Assembly (NCBI GenBank): GCA_963745765.1
Contig: CAVUYQ010000032.1
Coordinates: forward strand, 1 to 64,000
DNA length: 64,000 bases
From: Ww85 sp963745765
GTDB lineage: Bacteria > Desulfobacterota > Desulfobulbia > Desulfobulbales > Desulfocapsaceae
Direction: 5' to 3'
This document shows, in pieces, positions 62,882 to 64,000 of the stretch. The stretch's first letter is position 1; each line of letters opens with the position of its first letter. Below the pieces are notes generated by a model. The model was not told the origin of the DNA. It made no database searches and worked only from the letters and a program-made list of their open reading frames with translations. The position numbers and the translations under genes are program-made.

Positions 62882-64000
62882 CGCCGGTAGCTCAAGAACT
62901 GCCGTAGCACCCTTATCCTGGTTATTTTCCAGAGAGACTGTGCCGCCATGCAAAAGGGCAACCTGGCGCACGAAGTTGAGACCGAGACCGGTACTCTTCT
63001 CACCGCTGTCCGGGCGCTGCAGGGAGAAGAATTTTTCAAAAATCCGATCCCGGGCGAAATCGGCAATACCAATGCCGGCGTCAATGACCTCCAAACGTAA
63101 CCCCGAAGTAAGATGAACAGCCCTGATGGTAATAACCGCTCCTGTCGGGCTGAAATCGATTGCATTCTGCAGCAGGTTGCCGATTGCCTGGTGCAGCAGA
63201 AAGGGATCCCCGGTTATCATCGGCAGATTATCGCCGATCTCCTGCCTGACCAGCAACGCTTTGCGCACCAGAGACAGTTCGAGGCTCTCGATCAGCGTGG
63301 TGATCAGTGCCCGGAGCGAAACCGGCTCCCTTTTCAACAGTTTCTTACGGTTTTCCAAGGCGGATAGTTCGAGCATGCGGTCAACGATAGTCTGAATACG
63401 CAGGGATTCGCTCTGGATATTCTTTATAAAACGTTCACGCCGTCCGGGATCCATCGGCTCGGCGAGCAGTTCGGCGGCACCCCGGATGGCCGACAGCGGA
63501 CTCTTGATCTCGTGGGTCAGGTTCTGCACATAGTGCTCGACATAACGCTTGCCTTCGAGCGCTTCACGCATCTGTTCGAAGGCTCGTCCCATCTCACCGA
63601 TCTCGCTGCGGTCAAGTGGCGGCAACGAGGGCTGCCGACCATCCCTGATCTGGCGGGCATAACCGGTCAGGCGATTGATGGGCCGGGTGATCCACAGGGA
63701 TACAAGAAAACCCAGGAGCCCGGCGGCGACCAGAGCGAGCACGGCAATAACGACAATCTGCAGCTTGGCATTCTCGACAAACCAGGTAATGTTTGTCGTC
63801 GGTTTTCCAATCGTCAGGACCCCGACAATCCGACCCGACAGCTTGATCGGCGCGGCCACGTAGAGCACCGAAGAGTCTTCACCGGCATCGTTAGACAAGG
63901 AGGTGCGTGCACCGTATTGACCGTTCAAGGTCAGATGGACGTCCCGCCATTGTGCGTAATCCTTACCTGTTTCTTCCCGGTCACTTGAGTGAAAAAGGAC
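62870..64000 (-). CDS. CreC-like sensor histidine kinase, 5' truncated by window end
   Basis: The frame is open to the window end; residues before 63928 (DYAQWRDVHLTLNGQYGAR) match the periplasmic sensor region of CreC-type kinases, so the gene starts outside. Then VLYVAAPIKLSGRIVGVLTIGKP, one membrane helix (VVIAVLALVAAGLLGFLVSLW), HAMP, phospho-acceptor H box VQNLTHEIKSPLSAIRGA, N box GNLLQNAIDFSP and G boxes DAGIGIAD and STGLGLNFVRQV. The response regulator is presumably beyond the window. Confidence 0.88.
   Translation of the reverse strand, partial: VLFHSSDREETGKDYAQWRDVHLTLNGQYGARTSLSNDAGEDSSVLYVAAPIKLSGRIVGVLTIGKPTTNITWFVENAKLQIVVIAVLALVAAGLLGFLVSLWITRPINRLTGYARQIRDGRQPSLPPLDRSEIGEMGRAFEQMREALEGKRYVEHYVQNLTHEIKSPLSAIRGAAELLAEPMDPGRRERFIKNIQSESLRIQTIVDRMLELSALENRKKLLKREPVSLRALITTLIESLELSLVRKALLVRQEIGDNLPMITGDPFLLHQAIGNLLQNAIDFSPTGAVITIRAVHLTSGLRLEVIDAGIGIADFARDRIFEKFFSLQRPDSGEKSTGLGLNFVRQVALLHGGTVSLENNQDKGATAVLELPASIG

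Noticed and set aside
1..64000. CRISPR arrays, rRNA and tRNA genes
   Set aside because: No regularly spaced short repeats, no rRNA blocks and no recognisable tRNA cloverleaf were seen; a computed scan could still find a tRNA.

Overview
The window looks like chromosome of an anaerobic, nitrogen-fixing bacterium, most likely a sulfate reducer or relative in the Desulfobacterota (Desulfobulbales-like). This is inferred from gene content, not from a marker gene. The pointers are an anaerobe-type nif operon (nifH-nifI1-nifI2-nifD-nifK, with the long NifD insertion and the two NifI PII-like regulators), a tungsten-type aldehyde:ferredoxin oxidoreductase with its own ferredoxin, a TRAP transporter and lutABC. 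No rRNA, tRNA or CRISPR array was seen.

Layout. (1) 1-3.3 kb: 3' part of a large MscS channel and an MFS transporter. (2) 3.3-19.8 kb: accessory region. An integrase remnant is cut by an IS66-type element (3773-7167) that carries a DruA-like (DUF4338) passenger gene. Next come nested group II introns on the minus strand, then a plus-strand series of small AT-rich genes separated by attC-like inverted repeats: methyltransferase, short MscS, membrane protein, Phd/RelE pair, GNAT, a broken secreted protein, and a large PilB/GspE-like ATPase with 21-residue repeats. A second group II intron follows. No integron integrase is present, so this resembles an integrase-less cassette cluster. (3) 19.9-24.5 kb: Ppx/GppA phosphatase, a four-domain rhodanese protein, a GFA-family protein and a palindromic MITE-like element. 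(4) 24.6-37.8 kb: a minus-strand catabolic block (TRAP dctPQM, ferredoxin, AOR, DapA-family lyase, IlvD/Edd dehydratase, lutABC) with a divergent FadR/GntR regulator and a HAD phosphatase. The gene order suggests uptake and oxidation of a sugar acid through a 2-keto-3-deoxy acid, pyruvate and an aldehyde. (5) 38.8-44.2 kb: a tightly overlapping operon of lysine 2,3-aminomutase, two D-Ala-D-Ala-ligase-like ATP-grasp enzymes, a GNAT and a GNAT-deacetylase fusion. I propose it makes and breaks down a beta-lysine-derived acetylated solute or dipeptide; it is my main candidate for an undescribed system. (6) 45-57.5 kb: nif genes on the minus strand (nifH, nifI1, nifI2, nifD, nifK, a NifB-like protein without radical-SAM cysteines, a NifX-like protein, a 2Fe-2S ferredoxin, GNAT, a HEPN-like protein; then nifE, nifN, nifB from a separate sigma-54 promoter). 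Two different palindromic elements lie inside this operon. (7) 57.5-64 kb: nifA, amtB-glnK, an M32 carboxypeptidase, and a CreC-like kinase cut by the window end.

Several otherwise well-conserved genes (aor, dctQ, amtB, the deacetylase, the nif GNAT) carry single-base frameshifts with intact coding on both sides. This suggests sequence errors or very recent decay and affects how those genes should be read.
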